Positions 50,271-61,098 are shown, counted from the stretch's first letter. The stretch is DNA of 64,000 nt from Streptomyces fradiae (GCF_041270065.1 NZ_CP065958.1:6944001-7008000), one strand, 5' to 3'. Made by a program: numbers and translations. Notes: generated from the sequence alone by a model not told the origin.

Positions 50271-50881
50271 GCTCGCCCCTCCTTCGGCAGGTCGTCGTCT
50301 TCGTACGTGAGCCGGTCGACGACCCCCACGACACCGTCGACGCTGTTGCAGAGCCTGAGAATCACCGGCACGAGGCTCCGGCGCCGTACCGTGCCGCTGA
50401 GCGTGACCCGGCCGTCCACCACCTCGACCGACAGGGCGGACGGGCTCAGCCCCAAGGTGTGGGTGACCACGTCCTCGACGATCTCCTCCTGGATCGCACG
50501 GTCCCGGCGAAGGAACAGCTGGACGAGGTCGCTCCGGCTGAGGACGCCCACGAGCTGCCCTTCGTCGTCGACCACGGGCAGGCGCTTGACTCCGGCCCGG
50601 TCCATCACGCGGGCGGCCCGCACCACGCTCCACTCGGGTCGGGCGACGATGGCGGGGCTCGACATGAGCGCGCCCGCGGTGTCGAGCCGGGCCCCTGCGG
50701 CACGGCGGCATACCAGGTCCGCCTCCGAGACAACGCCGAGAGGCCGGTTCGACTCGTCCACGACGCACACCGCGGTGATGTCGAACTCGTCCAGGAGCCG
50801 TGCGATCTCCTTGAACGTCGTGCCCGGTACGACGCTGACCGCCGTGGGCGTCATCAGATCCGCGACGCTGCGGTGCCTCAT
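50267..50881 (-). CDS. CBS-pair and BON domain protein
   Basis: A 204-residue paralogue. CBS1: DLMTPTAVSVVPGTTFKEIA to [14 protein letters not shown]2: ALMSSPAIVARPEWSVV to GVLSRSDLVQLFLR; BON: LSVEVVDGRVTLSGTV. The stop overlaps the DUF4389 ATG and its own ATG overlaps the stop of the next CBS gene, giving the unit cyclic-nucleotide protein, CBS-BON, CBS-BON, DUF4389. Confidence 0.92.
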   Translation of the reverse strand: MRHRSVADLMTPTAVSVVPGTTFKEIARLLDEFDITAVCVVDESNRPLGVVSEADLVCRRAAGARLDTAGALMSSPAIVARPEWSVVRAARVMDRAGVKRLPVVDDEGQLVGVLSRSDLVQLFLRRDRAIQEEIVEDVVTHTLGLSPSALSVEVVDGRVTLSGTVRRRSLVPVILRLCNSVDGVVGVVDRLTYEDDDLPKEGRA

Positions 50882-51534
50882 CGCCTGTCACCCTCGGCTG
50901 TGAGTTCGCATCGTACGTCCACGACGCCTTCGACAGCGCGGGCAAGGCGGGTGGCGAGCGGGATGAGCGCGCTGTCGCGGACCTCGCCCGACAGCGTCAC
51001 GACTCCGACGCCGACCCGGACGTCGATCCGACGATGAGAGAGGGGGAACAGGTGCTCGACGACGTCGCGGCGCACTTCGGCGGCGAGATCCTCGTCCGGG
51101 CGGAGGAAGACCTTGAGGAGGTCGGACCGGCTCACGATTCCCTGGATGACGCCGCTCGCGTCGACGACCGGCAGCCGCTTCACGCGATGGGCGGCCATGA
51201 GGCGTGCGGCCTGGGGCAGGGACGCACCGAGAGCGACGGTGACGGCGGGCGAGGTCATCAGGTCCTCGGCCCTGTGAGAGCCCGCCTTGGCCGTGGCGTC
51301 GAGACGCCGCATCTGTTCCACGAGACCGAGGCGGTGATCGTGGAGCTCCTCCTTGAGGAGCAGGTCGGCCTCGGAGACCACGCCGACGACGCGGCCCTCG
51401 CCCTCGACAACCGGTACGGCGGTCACCTTCCACCGCTCCATGGCGGCGACGATCTCCTTGAACTCCGCGCCGGGCTGGACGGCGACGACCTTCTTGGTCA
51501 TCACGTCGGCGACGGTGAACGGCTGGGTGGCCAT
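50878..51534 (-). CDS. CBS-pair and BON domain protein
   Basis: A 218-residue paralogue, closest in wording to the one at 61.1 kb ([27 protein letters not shown] followed by [29 protein letters not shown]). CBS2 starts DLMTSPAVTVALGASL. The inter-motif segment holds a His-containing helix (LLLKEELHDHRLGLVEQ). Second gene after the cyclic-nucleotide protein, 12 nt away. Confidence 0.92.
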   Translation of the reverse strand: MATQPFTVADVMTKKVVAVQPGAEFKEIVAAMERWKVTAVPVVEGEGRVVGVVSEADLLLKEELHDHRLGLVEQMRRLDATAKAGSHRAEDLMTSPAVTVALGASLPQAARLMAAHRVKRLPVVDASGVIQGIVSRSDLLKVFLRPDEDLAAEVRRDVVEHLFPLSHRRIDVRVGVGVVTLSGEVRDSALIPLATRLARAVEGVVDVRCELTAEGDRR

Positions 51535-51546
51535 GACTCTGTCTCC

Positions 51547-52017
51547 TCATCGGGCGTAGGCCAGGGGTTCCGCGCCGATACGCGGCATGAGGTCGTCCAG
51601 CAGGCGGTCGCGGGCGGACAGGAGCCGACGCGCCATCGCCGCGGCGACGCACGCGAAGACCGCCTCGCCGACGGCTGCGTCCTCCGTGCACAGCTGCCTG
51701 ACGGCCTGGGCGTCGAACTCGAGGGCGTGGACCTCGGCTGTCGCCGTGGCGCCGAGGTGCCAGATGTGTGGGGGCATGATCCAGGAGCAGCCGAGGAGCG
51801 CGCCGGACGCGAGGGTGTCCACGACGGCGTTGCGGCGCCCAGGGACGTGCATGTCGAGCTCGACCCGGCCGGTCTCGATGATCCAGAAGCGGTCTGCGTG
51901 CTGCCGCTCGCGGAAGATGCGCGTCCCGGCGGGGAATTGCACCGGGCGAGCGTGCTCCAGCAGCCGGTCACGCGCGTCGGGAGCGAGTTCGTTCAGCAGC
52001 GTCCTCGTGGTGGTCAT
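51547..52017 (-). CDS. Cyclic-nucleotide-binding-domain protein without DNA-binding domain
   Basis: A 156-residue protein consisting of one Crp-type beta-barrel: VQFPAGTRIFRERQHADRFWIIETGRVEL, then ALLGCSWIMPPH in place of the phosphate-binding cassette, then the long C-helix ending LLDDLMPRIGAEPLAYAR. The usual winged helix of Crp/Fnr proteins is absent. The cassette lacks the Arg-Ser/Thr pair that binds cAMP, so its ligand may differ. GGAGG before ATG 52017. It heads an operon with two CBS-BON genes behind tandem boxes. Confidence 0.85.
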   Translation of the reverse strand: MTTTRTLLNELAPDARDRLLEHARPVQFPAGTRIFRERQHADRFWIIETGRVELDMHVPGRRNAVVDTLASGALLGCSWIMPPHIWHLGATATAEVHALEFDAQAVRQLCTEDAAVGEAVFACVAAAMARRLLSARDRLLDDLMPRIGAEPLAYAR

Positions 52018-52070
52018 GAGGTCCTCCAGCCCTTTCCCACAGACTCGCCCGGGTCGGGTGCCGCCCGGGA

Positions 52071-52108
52071 GGGCCGCGCAGGTCCCACCCGGGGGCCGAA
52101 GGGCCCCC
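52071..52108. promoter_or_regulatory. Tandem palindromic boxes upstream of the cyclic-nucleotide protein
   Basis: GGGCCGCGCAGGTCCC (52071-52086) and GGGGGCCGAAGGGCCCCC (52091-52108), 20 bp apart. The distal box is 74 bp before ATG 52017 and also faces the broken alcohol dehydrogenase gene on the other side. Confidence 0.65.
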
Positions 52109-52144
52109 GCCAGCGGACCAGGACGGCCTGACCCGAGAGGGGAA

Positions 52145-52990
52145 CGACGGCCATCCACCGCAGTGCGTGGGACCGGGGCCGGATCGCCTGGCAGGACGCA
52201 CCCGATCCAGGCATCGAGGACCCTGCCGATGCCATCGTCCGGGTCGACGTCGTCACCATCTGCGGCACGGACCTGCACATCCTCAAGGGGGACGTCCCGG
52301 AGGTGACGCCAGACCGGGCGTCGGTCACGAGGCGGTGGGCACCGTGGTCGAGGCCGGAGGTGACGTCCGCACGGTACGGCCCGGTGAGCGCGTCTTGATC
52401 TCCTGCATCTCCGCCTGCGGCCGGTGCCGCTTCTGTCGTGAGAGCCGCTACGGACAGTGCCGCGGCGGAGGCGGCTGGGCCCTCGGCCACACCATCGACG
52501 GGACACAGGCCGAATATGTCCGGGTGCCCTTCGCCGATATCTTCCCCACGTCCCACGAGGTCGGGGTACTTAACGGTGCCGTGCACCCCTCCGACACGGT
52601 GGTCGTCGTCGGAGCCGGCCCCATCGGTCTCGCCGCGATCGCCACCGTCGGCTTCTACAGTCCGGGCCGGATCGTCGCCGTCGACCACGCCACCGCGAAG
52701 GCGCGCGAGGACCCGGTACAGCTGGTCTCGGATCTGACCGAGCGACTGGGTGCCGATGTCGTCATGGAGGCCGTCGGTGTTCCGGAGGCGTTCGAGATGC
52801 GCACGCGGATGGTCCGGCCCGGTGGCCGGGTCGCCGACATCGGTGTGCACGGCAAGCCGGCGGCCCTCCACCTCGAAGACTGTGGATCGAGGACGTCACG
52901 ATATTTCCCGGCCGGCTGACCATCCAGGCACACGCCTCGCCCGAGGGCCTGCTCGGAGGCGTCCTCCCCGGCGACCGGAGGGTCACTGTC
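52145..52990 (+). pseudogene. Zinc-dependent alcohol dehydrogenase, multiply frameshifted
   Basis: Three frames are needed to read the protein. Frame 1: WDRGRIAWQDAPDPGIEDP to VTICGTDLHILKGDVPEV (catalytic Cys present). After a shift near 52320: GHEAVGTVVEAG, SACGRCRFCRE (structural zinc cysteines), VVVVGAGPIGLAAIA. About 15-20 residues of the nucleotide-binding domain are deleted near 52690. A missing base after LHLED (near 52880) shifts again to LWIEDVTIFPGRLTIQ. The final ~90 residues are absent. Clearly non-functional. Confidence 0.9.
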
Positions 52991-53050
52991 GCACCCGGAC
53001 CGGAGCGTTGGCTCCGTCTGTGAGCAGTGGCTCTGTCCGTGAGACACGGT

Positions 53051-53668
53051 TCAGTCGAAGGCGAGCACCTCGGAGACCGGACGGCGTGGCGTGGCCCGAC
53101 CGTGGGGCCCGTAGCCCAGGCGGAACACCACATGGACGAAGTCGATCGTCGAGCCGGGATCGCGTGCGCCGGAACGGAGCTCCGGCCACTCCAGCGGCTG
53201 CCTCGGGCCGAAGGCGTACGCCGGGATGCCTTCGGTGCCGGGTCCTTCCCCAGCCGCACCCGTGCGTGTCCAGGCGGCGATCTCCGCGCGCACTGCCTCG
53301 TCCGCCGCCTCGATCAGCTCGGAGACGTGGCCGAGATCCATGACGGTGTCGGTGTGCCAGGTCCCGGGGACGACCAGCCGACAGCCCTCCAGCAGAGCCG
53401 CGGCATGCAGGACGCCGAGTTCGCTGTCGGCGTCGTCGGGACCGTCAAGGCGCACGTCGGGGAGATGCCACGGGTCATCGGGAGAGGGCAGCAGCCGGAC
53501 CACGGGACGCAGGCCACGGTGCGCGGCGGCGCCGCAGCCGAGGTGGAGACTCCGGTGCCCGTCTTGTGGACGAGCTTCCAGAGCTGTGCGTTGTGCATCG
53601 AGGGAACCGTGACCGCGTCTTCGATCAGCGACGGTCACGAGTGGCCGGGTCAGGGCGATGCCGGACAT
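53051..53668 (-). pseudogene. Acg-type nitroreductase, frameshifted and internally deleted
   Basis: The leftward frame from 53668 starts MSGIALTRPLVTV, then an indel near 53626 moves IEDAVTVPSMHNAQLWKLV to another frame; the first frame resumes at HRSLHLGCGAAAHRG. Compared with Acg/Rv2032-type proteins, a segment after MHNAQ and a larger one between EGIPAYAFGPR and QPLEWPELR (about 60 residues, including flavin-binding parts) are missing. The end RLGYGPHGRATPRRPVSEVL is intact. It follows a CBS-BON gene in the same direction. Confidence 0.82.
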
Positions 53669-53690
53669 GGTTCGTCCTGTCGGCGGTGAC

Positions 53691-54314
53691 TCACCAAGAG
53701 ATGTCGTGGGGAGTCCGGGTGGGGTAGGCGAGACGTGTGTCGTCTTCGTGGAAGGAGAGCCGGTCCACGACGGCGACGACGCCGTCCACGCGCTCGGCGA
53801 GTCCGACGAGCATCAGGGCCTGACTCCGCCGCCGGAGGCGGCCGCCCAGCGTCACCACGCCGTCGAGGACGTGCACGTCCACCGCGTCCGCGGGCAGCTC
53901 CATGACATCGGAGAGGACGTCCTCACAGATGCGGCGCCGTATCTCCGCATCCGGGCGGAGGTAGACACAGAGCAGATCGCGGCGGGTCACGATGCCCACC
54001 AGTCGTTCTTCCTCGTCGACGACGGGAAGGCGCTCGACTCCCCGGCGCACCATCAGCCGTGCCGCGTCCGCAACCGTCTCCTCGGCGTGAACGGTGACGG
54101 CCGGCGTGGTCATCAGGTCCCGCGCAGTCAGTTCGTGGCGGGCCAGGAGGTCGCTTTCGGAGACGACTCCGACGACATGGTCGTCGTCGTCCACGACGGG
54201 GACCCCGCTGATGTCGTGCTCGGCGAGCATCTTGGCCACTTCCCTGAACGACGTCGCAGGGACGGCGGAGAGCACGTTGTCGGTCATCAGACCGCCGACC
54301 TTCATCTGCTTCAT
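53691..54314 (-). CDS. CBS-pair and BON domain protein
   Basis: A 207-residue paralogue. CBS1: GLMTDNVLSAVPATSFREVA to GVVSESDLLAR; CBS2: DLMTTPAVTVHAEETVA to GIVTRRDLLCVYLR; BON: VDVHVLDGVVTLGGRL. It has an unusually short linker between the CBS motifs (HELTAR). GGGAGG about 8 nt before ATG 54314. Tandem boxes lie 77 bp upstream. The broken nitroreductase gene follows in the same orientation. Confidence 0.92.
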   Translation of the reverse strand: MKQMKVGGLMTDNVLSAVPATSFREVAKMLAEHDISGVPVVDDDDHVVGVVSESDLLARHELTARDLMTTPAVTVHAEETVADAARLMVRRGVERLPVVDEEERLVGIVTRRDLLCVYLRPDAEIRRRICEDVLSDVMELPADAVDVHVLDGVVTLGGRLRRRSQALMLVGLAERVDGVVAVVDRLSFHEDDTRLAYPTRTPHDISW

Positions 54315-54390
54315 TACCGCGCCTCCCGCTCGAGGGTCCGGACGGTGCTTCCTACGTCACCACCCTCCGACGCGCACGCGGGGCCTGCGA

Positions 54391-54424
54391 GGGCCGAACG
54401 GTCCACCCTCAGGACCGAACGGGC
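54391..54424 (-). promoter_or_regulatory. Tandem palindromic boxes upstream of the CBS-BON gene
   Basis: GGGCCGAACGGTCC (54391-54404) and AGGACCGAACGGGC (54411-54424), exactly 20 bp apart and 77 bp before ATG 54314. Confidence 0.65.
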
Positions 54425-54462
54425 TCGTCATGCAGGGGTCGCGCCCCGCCCGGCCGAGGGCG

Positions 54463-54477
54463 GGGACCATTGGTCCC
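54463..54477 (+). promoter_or_regulatory. Palindromic box upstream of the USP pair
   Basis: GGGACCATTGGTCCC, symmetric on both sides of the centre, 84 bp before the USP ATG at 54562. A weak second half-site (GCCCCCAGCGGCCCT) follows 21 bp later. Confidence 0.6.
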
Positions 54478-54561
54478 GTCATTGCCCCCAGCGGCCCTCC
54501 ATCCTCCCGAGTCCAGTTGCCAGAGTGGAAGGAGGTCTCTCGGCCCTTGGGAGGAGAAGGC

Positions 54562-55068
54562 ATGAACGGAACCACTGCCCGTTCCGGCCTCGGCAGGGTC
54601 GTCGTCGGTGTGGACGGCTCACCGTCCGCAGACGCGGCGGTGATATGGGCGGCGGCGGAGTCGGCGCTGCGGGGCATCCGTCTTGTTCACGCGGCGGACA
54701 CGGACACACCGGTCCCCTTCCTGACCGAGGCGGAGATCGTCAGGAGCCGGCAAGCAAGGCGTGATGAGGCCTGTGCGGTTCTTGCGGCGGTCCGGAACGA
54801 GGCCGACGTGGGCTGTGCCCGTGCGGCGGCCGGCGAAGAGGAGTTCCCGAATCTGACCGTGCAGGCCGACGGCCGGAGCAGCCACAACGTTCCCGGTGCT
54901 TTCGCCGACGCGTCGCACCACGCCGGCCTTCTGGTCTTCGGCGGTCGACGATCGCCCGGCTACCTCGGACCGACGCTCCGCCGGATCACGCTGACCCTGC
55001 TGCAGCACGCTCACTGCCCCGTGGAGCTCATCCCTCGGCAAGGACCCCGACATGGGAGCACGTCATGA
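54562..55068 (+). CDS. Single-domain universal stress protein, possibly an internal-deletion product
   Basis: A 168-residue protein. Its start (RVVVGVDGSPSADAAVIWAA...LVHAADTD) resembles domain 1 of the USP at 40.28 kb, while its end (LLVFGGRRSPGYLGPTLRRI, LLQHAHCPVELIPRQ) resembles that protein's domain 2. A two-domain USP may thus have been joined into one. The ATP motif is incomplete, so nucleotide binding is doubtful. GGAGGAGAAGG before ATG 54562. The stop overlaps the next ATG by 4 nt. Confidence 0.88.
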   Translation: MNGTTARSGLGRVVVGVDGSPSADAAVIWAAAESALRGIRLVHAADTDTPVPFLTEAEIVRSRQARRDEACAVLAAVRNEADVGCARAAAGEEEFPNLTVQADGRSSHNVPGAFADASHHAGLLVFGGRRSPGYLGPTLRRITLTLLQHAHCPVELIPRQGPRHGSTS

Positions 55069-55925
55069 CCAGCACCACGGATCGCGGCAACATCGTCGTC
55101 GGTATCGACCCGCTCAAGAACTGGCACATGGCCCTTGCCTGGGCCGCGGACGAGGCTCACCTGCGAGAACGGGGACTGCGCCTGGTGGTCGCGGTACCAC
55201 CGCAGCACGACACCCGGCATGTCGACGACACCCCCCGTCACCTGGCACGGCGGCAGGTGGGAACGGAAGCTCTGCATACCGCGCTCGCCTGGGCGAAAAC
55301 CCGGCAGCCGGGTGTCGAGGCCGCCTCCTCCCTTCTCGACGGGTTCCCGGTAGGGGTCCTGGCCGGGCTGTCACACGACGCCGGCATGATCGTGCTGGGA
55401 TCCCGGCACCTCAGCCGCACCGAGGAGTACCTGAGCGCCGGTTCCCTGGTCGTCCCGGTCACCGCGAAGGCGCGCTGCCCGGTGGTCGTCGTGGGCGACG
55501 CGGAACACGTCACGCAGGAGACGCCCTACCTCGTGGTCGGCCTTGACGGCAGTGAGTCCTCACGGGCAGCCCTGGCCTGGGCCTTTGAGGAAGCCGACCT
55601 CCGGCGCTGCGCACTGCGTGCCATCGCCGTCTGGCAGCCCCCCGTCTTCTCCCTGCACAGCTCCGACTCACTGTTCCACGCCGAGCGGCGGCTGCTCTCG
55701 GAAACCACTGCGGGCTGGGCGGAGAAGTATCCCGACGTCCGGCTCACCCACGAGGTTCCCATCGGCTCCCCCGTGGAGACGCTCGCGGACGCAGCCGAGC
55801 ACGCCCTGGCCGTGGTCGTCGGGCGTCGAGGCCGCGGCGGATACACCGGGATGCGCGTCGGCTCCGTCGTCCACGGGCTGCTGCACCGGGCGCACTGTCC
55901 GGTGATCACCGTCCCTGCCAGGTGA
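55065..55925 (+). CDS. Two-domain universal stress protein
   Basis: A 286-residue USP pair. Domain 1: NIVVGIDPLKNWHMALAWAA and VLGSRHLSRTEEYLSAGSL; domain 2: LVVGLDGSESSRAALAWAF with intact ATP motif VGRRGRGGYTGMRVGSVV. It is a clear paralogue of the USP at 41.18 kb; GWAEKYPDV and GLLHRAHCPVITVP are almost identical. ATG overlaps the preceding stop, and a P-type ATPase gene starts 7 nt after its end. Confidence 0.93.
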   Translation: MTSTTDRGNIVVGIDPLKNWHMALAWAADEAHLRERGLRLVVAVPPQHDTRHVDDTPRHLARRQVGTEALHTALAWAKTRQPGVEAASSLLDGFPVGVLAGLSHDAGMIVLGSRHLSRTEEYLSAGSLVVPVTAKARCPVVVVGDAEHVTQETPYLVVGLDGSESSRAALAWAFEEADLRRCALRAIAVWQPPVFSLHSSDSLFHAERRLLSETTAGWAEKYPDVRLTHEVPIGSPVETLADAAEHALAVVVGRRGRGGYTGMRVGSVVHGLLHRAHCPVITVPAR

Positions 55926-55932
55926 GCGCGCC

Positions 55933-58554
55933 ATGACGGCGTCGGCTCCCCACCGGGCCCCTGCGCCGGTGCGGGAGACAACGGGACTCACCCAGGAGGA
56001 AGCCGCCCGACGGCTCGCCGACACAGGCCCCAACGAGGTGGCCGCGAGAAAGCCCGTACGGCTCCACAAGCGGGTTCTGGCCCAACTGACGGACCCGCTG
56101 ATCATGGTGCTCCTCGGGGCCGTCGTGCTGACCCTCGCGATCGGCGACCATCCTGACGCGATCGTCATCGGGATGGTCGTCCTCGTGAACACGACCGTCG
56201 GGGTGGCGCAGGAGATCCGTGCCGACAACGCCGTCGCCGCACTCTCTGCCCTCACCGCGCCGCACGCGCGCGTGCGGCGCGGCGGCGCAGTCCGCGACCT
56301 CCCGGCGGCGGCGGTCGTCCCTGGCGACGTCCTCCTGGTCGGTGAGGGAGACATCGTCGCCGCCGACGCCGAACTCGCCGAGGTGTCCGCCGTCCTGGTG
56401 GACGAGTCCATGCTCACGGGGGAGTCCGTGCCCGTGGACAAGGACGCCGGTGCGACGCTGAGCGCGGGCACGGTGGTCGTGCGGGGCCGGGGCGTGGCCG
56501 TGGCCACGGCGACCGGTGCCGGCAGTGCCCTCGGTCGCATTGCGGCTCTTCTCGACGAACGTCGCGAGCCGACCCCGCTGCAGCGCCGCCTCGCCGCCCT
56601 CGGGCGCATCCTCGCGGCCGTGACGCTCGCCTTGTGCGTCCTGGTGTTCACCCTCGGCCTGGTGCGGGGACTCCCACTCGGCACGATGGCGGTCACCTCC
56701 ATCAGCCTGGCCGTGGCGGCGGTCCCCGAGTCCCTTCCCGCTGTCGTCACCCTGGCACTCGCACTCGGGGCCCGGCGCATGGTCGCCCGGCACGCCCTGG
56801 TGCGGCGGCTGCCCGCCGTGGAGACGCTCGGCTCCGTATCCGTCCTCGCCACCGACAAGACCGGCACCCTGACCGAGGGCCGCATGGTGGTCCAGCACGT
56901 GTGGACACCGCGGGTGAGCGCCGAACTCTCGGGCGTGGGGTACGAACCCGTGGGCGATCTCCTGGTAGCCGGGCGGCCCGCGGAAGCGGACGAGCTCGAA
57001 CCCCTGACGGACCTCCTGACCGTGACCGCCCTGTGCAACGACGCCACACTGCGCCCGCCGGACGACGGGGCCGCCGATGGCCGCTGGACGGCCCTGGGCG
57101 ACCCTATGGAAGCCGCCCTGCTCACGGCCGCGGCCAAGGCGGGCTGCCCGGATTCCACAGAACTGGCGATGAGCCGTCCCCGGCTCGGCGAAGCACCCTT
57201 CGACAGCCTCCGCCGACGCATGACCACGCTGCACGCGACCGGGGAGGGCCGGGTGCTGGTCTGTCTGAAGGGCGCCCCCGAGGCTGTCCTCGACCCGGCT
57301 GTTCTGCTGGACCCTGCGGAGGCGCTCACGGCGGCCCGCCAGGAGGCCGCAAGCCTGGCCGCCCAGGGGTATCGGGTGCTCGCCGTGGCATCAGGCGTGC
57401 GTAACGACATCCCGCACCCGGTCACCGCGGCGGAGTCGGGGCTCGCTCTCCTCGGCCTCGTCGCGCTCAGCGACCCGCCCAAGCCGCATGCCGCAGCGAC
57501 CCTCGCCTCCTGCCGCGCCGCCGGCATCACCCCCGTCCTCATCACCGGGGACCATCCGGCGACGGCTCGGTCGGTGGCGTCCCACGTCGCCCTTCTGGGC
57601 GACGGCGGGGAGACGGAAGGCCACGTCGTCACGGGGGCGGACGTGGCGGCCGGCCGCGTTGCCGACCTCACCTCGGTGCGGGTCTTCGCGCGCACGGACC
57701 CCCAACAGAAGCTGGACATCGTGGAGGCGTGGCGCGCCAGGGGAGCGGTGACCGCGATGACCGGCGACGGTGTCAACGACGGCCCCGCCCTGCACCGGGC
57801 CGACATCGGCGTCGCCATGGGCGCACGCGGCACTGAGGTCGCGCGGCAGGCGGCCGACCTCGTCCTCACCGACGACGAGCTCTCGACGGTCGTGGCGGCC
57901 GTCGACGAGGGACGTCGTGTCTACGACAACATCCGCCGCTTCCTCGTCTACGGGATGGCCGGCGGCGCGGCAGAGATCCTCGTCATGTTGACCGGCCCCC
58001 TGCTCGGGCTGCCTCTGCCCCTGCGAGCGGGTCAGATCCTGTGGATCAACCTCCTGACGCACGGCCTCACCGGAGTCGCCATGGGCGCGGAACCGGCCTC
58101 CCCGGGAGCGATGCGGCGACCGCCACGCCCGCCGGACCAACACATCCTCGGCGGAGGTGCCTGGCAGCGCCTGCTCGTCCTCGCCGCCGTCGTCACAGCA
58201 GCCTCCCTCGGCGCGGGGCTCGGTGCTCAGGCACTGGACCTGGCTTGGCAGAGCGTTCTCTTCCTCGCCCTCCTGGCCGCGCAGCTAGGCGTTGTCCTGG
58301 GACTCCGCGCCCGGCTGTTCACCCGCAAGAACCCGTTCCTTCCCCTGTCCGTCGTCGCCTCCGCCCTGCTTGCCGTGGCAGCGCTCTACGTACCATTCCT
58401 GAGCTCGGTCCTGGAGACCGAACCGCTCGGCTGGGCGGGCGTCGGGATCGCCGTGGCTGGTGCCCCCGCGGGTTTTCTTGCCGCGCGACTCGTCCGCACC
58501 GCCTTCCGTGGGACGCACCCGGCTGGAGCGTCGGGGACACGGGAACTACCGTGA
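55933..58554 (+). CDS. P-type cation ATPase (CtpF/SERCA-like P2 group)
   Basis: An 873-residue pump: LTQEEAARRLADTGPNEV, actuator [10 protein letters not shown]4 motif AAVPESLPAVVTL (Ser replaces the Gly of PEGLP), DKTGTL (phosphorylated Asp308), KGAPEAV, GDGVNDGPAL (Gly for the usual Ala), and a C-terminal LWINLLTHGLTGVAMG block typical of Ca2+/Mg2+ pumps. Encoded 7 nt after a USP and 51 nt before the DosS-like kinase. It differs clearly from the pump at 47.2 kb. Ion not predictable. Confidence 0.92.
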   Translation: MTASAPHRAPAPVRETTGLTQEEAARRLADTGPNEVAARKPVRLHKRVLAQLTDPLIMVLLGAVVLTLAIGDHPDAIVIGMVVLVNTTVGVAQEIRADNAVAALSALTAPHARVRRGGAVRDLPAAAVVPGDVLLVGEGDIVAADAELAEVSAVLVDESMLTGESVPVDKDAGATLSAGTVVVRGRGVAVATATGAGSALGRIAALLDERREPTPLQRRLAALGRILAAVTLALCVLVFTLGLVRGLPLGTMAVTSISLAVAAVPESLPAVVTLALALGARRMVARHALVRRLPAVETLGSVSVLATDKTGTLTEGRMVVQHVWTPRVSAELSGVGYEPVGDLLVAGRPAEADELEPLTDLLTVTALCNDATLRPPDDGAADGRWTALGDPMEAALLTAAAKAGCPDSTELAMSRPRLGEAPFDSLRRRMTTLHATGEGRVLVCLKGAPEAVLDPAVLLDPAEALTAARQEAASLAAQGYRVLAVASGVRNDIPHPVTAAESGLALLGLVALSDPPKPHAAATLASCRAAGITPVLITGDHPATARSVASHVALLGDGGETEGHVVTGADVAAGRVADLTSVRVFARTDPQQKLDIVEAWRARGAVTAMTGDGVNDGPALHRADIGVAMGARGTEVARQAADLVLTDDELSTVVAAVDEGRRVYDNIRRFLVYGMAGGAAEILVMLTGPLLGLPLPLRAGQILWINLLTHGLTGVAMGAEPASPGAMRRPPRPPDQHILGGGAWQRLLVLAAVVTAASLGAGLGAQALDLAWQSVLFLALLAAQLGVVLGLRARLFTRKNPFLPLSVVASALLAVAALYVPFLSSVLETEPLGWAGVGIAVAGAPAGFLAARLVRTAFRGTHPAGASGTRELP

Positions 58555-60342
<1,788 letters not shown>

Positions 60343-60343
60343 G

Positions 60344-61033
60344 CTACGTCTCCTCGGTGGCGTCGTGCTCGTGGGCCTGCGCGGCGATGACGGCAGCCTG
60401 TACGCGGCGTTCCACGCCGAGCTTGCCGAGCAGCCGGGAGATGTGGTTCTTGACGGTCTTCTCCGACAGATAGAGCTGCTTGGCGATCTGCCGGTTGGTC
60501 AGCCCCTCGCCGATCAGTTCGAGCACGGACCGCTCTCGCTCGGACAACACCGCGAGCCGCTCGTCCTCCGGCGGCTTGGCTGCCTCCGGGTCCCGGAGCG
60601 AGTGCATCAGCCGAGCGGTCGTGGCCGGGTCCAGCATCGACTGCCCGGTGGCCACGGTCCGCACCGCCGATACGAGGTCTGACCCCTTGATCTGCTTGAG
60701 GACGTATCCGGCCGCACCGGCCATGATCGCGTCCAGGAGGGCGTCCTCGTCGTCGAACGACGTCAGCATCAGGCACGCCAGCTCGGGCATCCGGGACCGT
60801 AGCTCCCGGCACACCGAGATGCCGTTGCCGTCCGGCAGGCGGACATCGAGAACCGCCACGTCCGGCCGTAGGGCCGGACCCCTGGCCAGCGCCTGCTCCG
60901 CCGTTGCCGCCTCGCCGACCACCTCCATATCGGGCTCGTCGTCGATCAGGTCATGGAGGCCCCGGCGGACGACCTCGTGATCGTCGACGAGGAAGACCCG
61001 CGTGGGTGCGGTGGCTGCCGGCAGATCGGTCAT
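60344..61033 (-). CDS. osdR: DevR/OsdR-like response regulator (NarL/LuxR family)
   Basis: A 229-residue regulator. Receiver: VFLVDDHEVVRRGLHDLI, phospho-acceptor Asp63 in VAVLDVRLPDGNG, LTSFDDEDALLDAI and YVLKQIKG; C-terminal HTH: LTNRQIAKQLYLSEKTVKNH and LGKLGVERR. The wording is very close to mycobacterial DevR (VRLPDGNG, EKTVKN, KLGMERR). Expected to bind the GGGnCCG palindromes in this island. ATG 61033. Kinase and regulator converge rather than form an operon, so they are transcribed separately. The promoter overlaps the end of the upstream CBS gene unit. Confidence 0.93.
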   Translation of the reverse strand: MTDLPAATAPTRVFLVDDHEVVRRGLHDLIDDEPDMEVVGEAATAEQALARGPALRPDVAVLDVRLPDGNGISVCRELRSRMPELACLMLTSFDDEDALLDAIMAGAAGYVLKQIKGSDLVSAVRTVATGQSMLDPATTARLMHSLRDPEAAKPPEDERLAVLSERERSVLELIGEGLTNRQIAKQLYLSEKTVKNHISRLLGKLGVERRVQAAVIAAQAHEHDATEET

Positions 61034-61098
61034 GGCGACCCCTGTGGTCGGTCGGGTGGGTCCCGCCCCCCCACAAGGATTGTCCGTCTTGGAGCGTC

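Noticed and set aside
52145..52990. Programmed frameshifting in the alcohol dehydrogenase
   Set aside because: There are several lesions including an internal deletion and a missing C-terminus, so decay explains it better than recoding.
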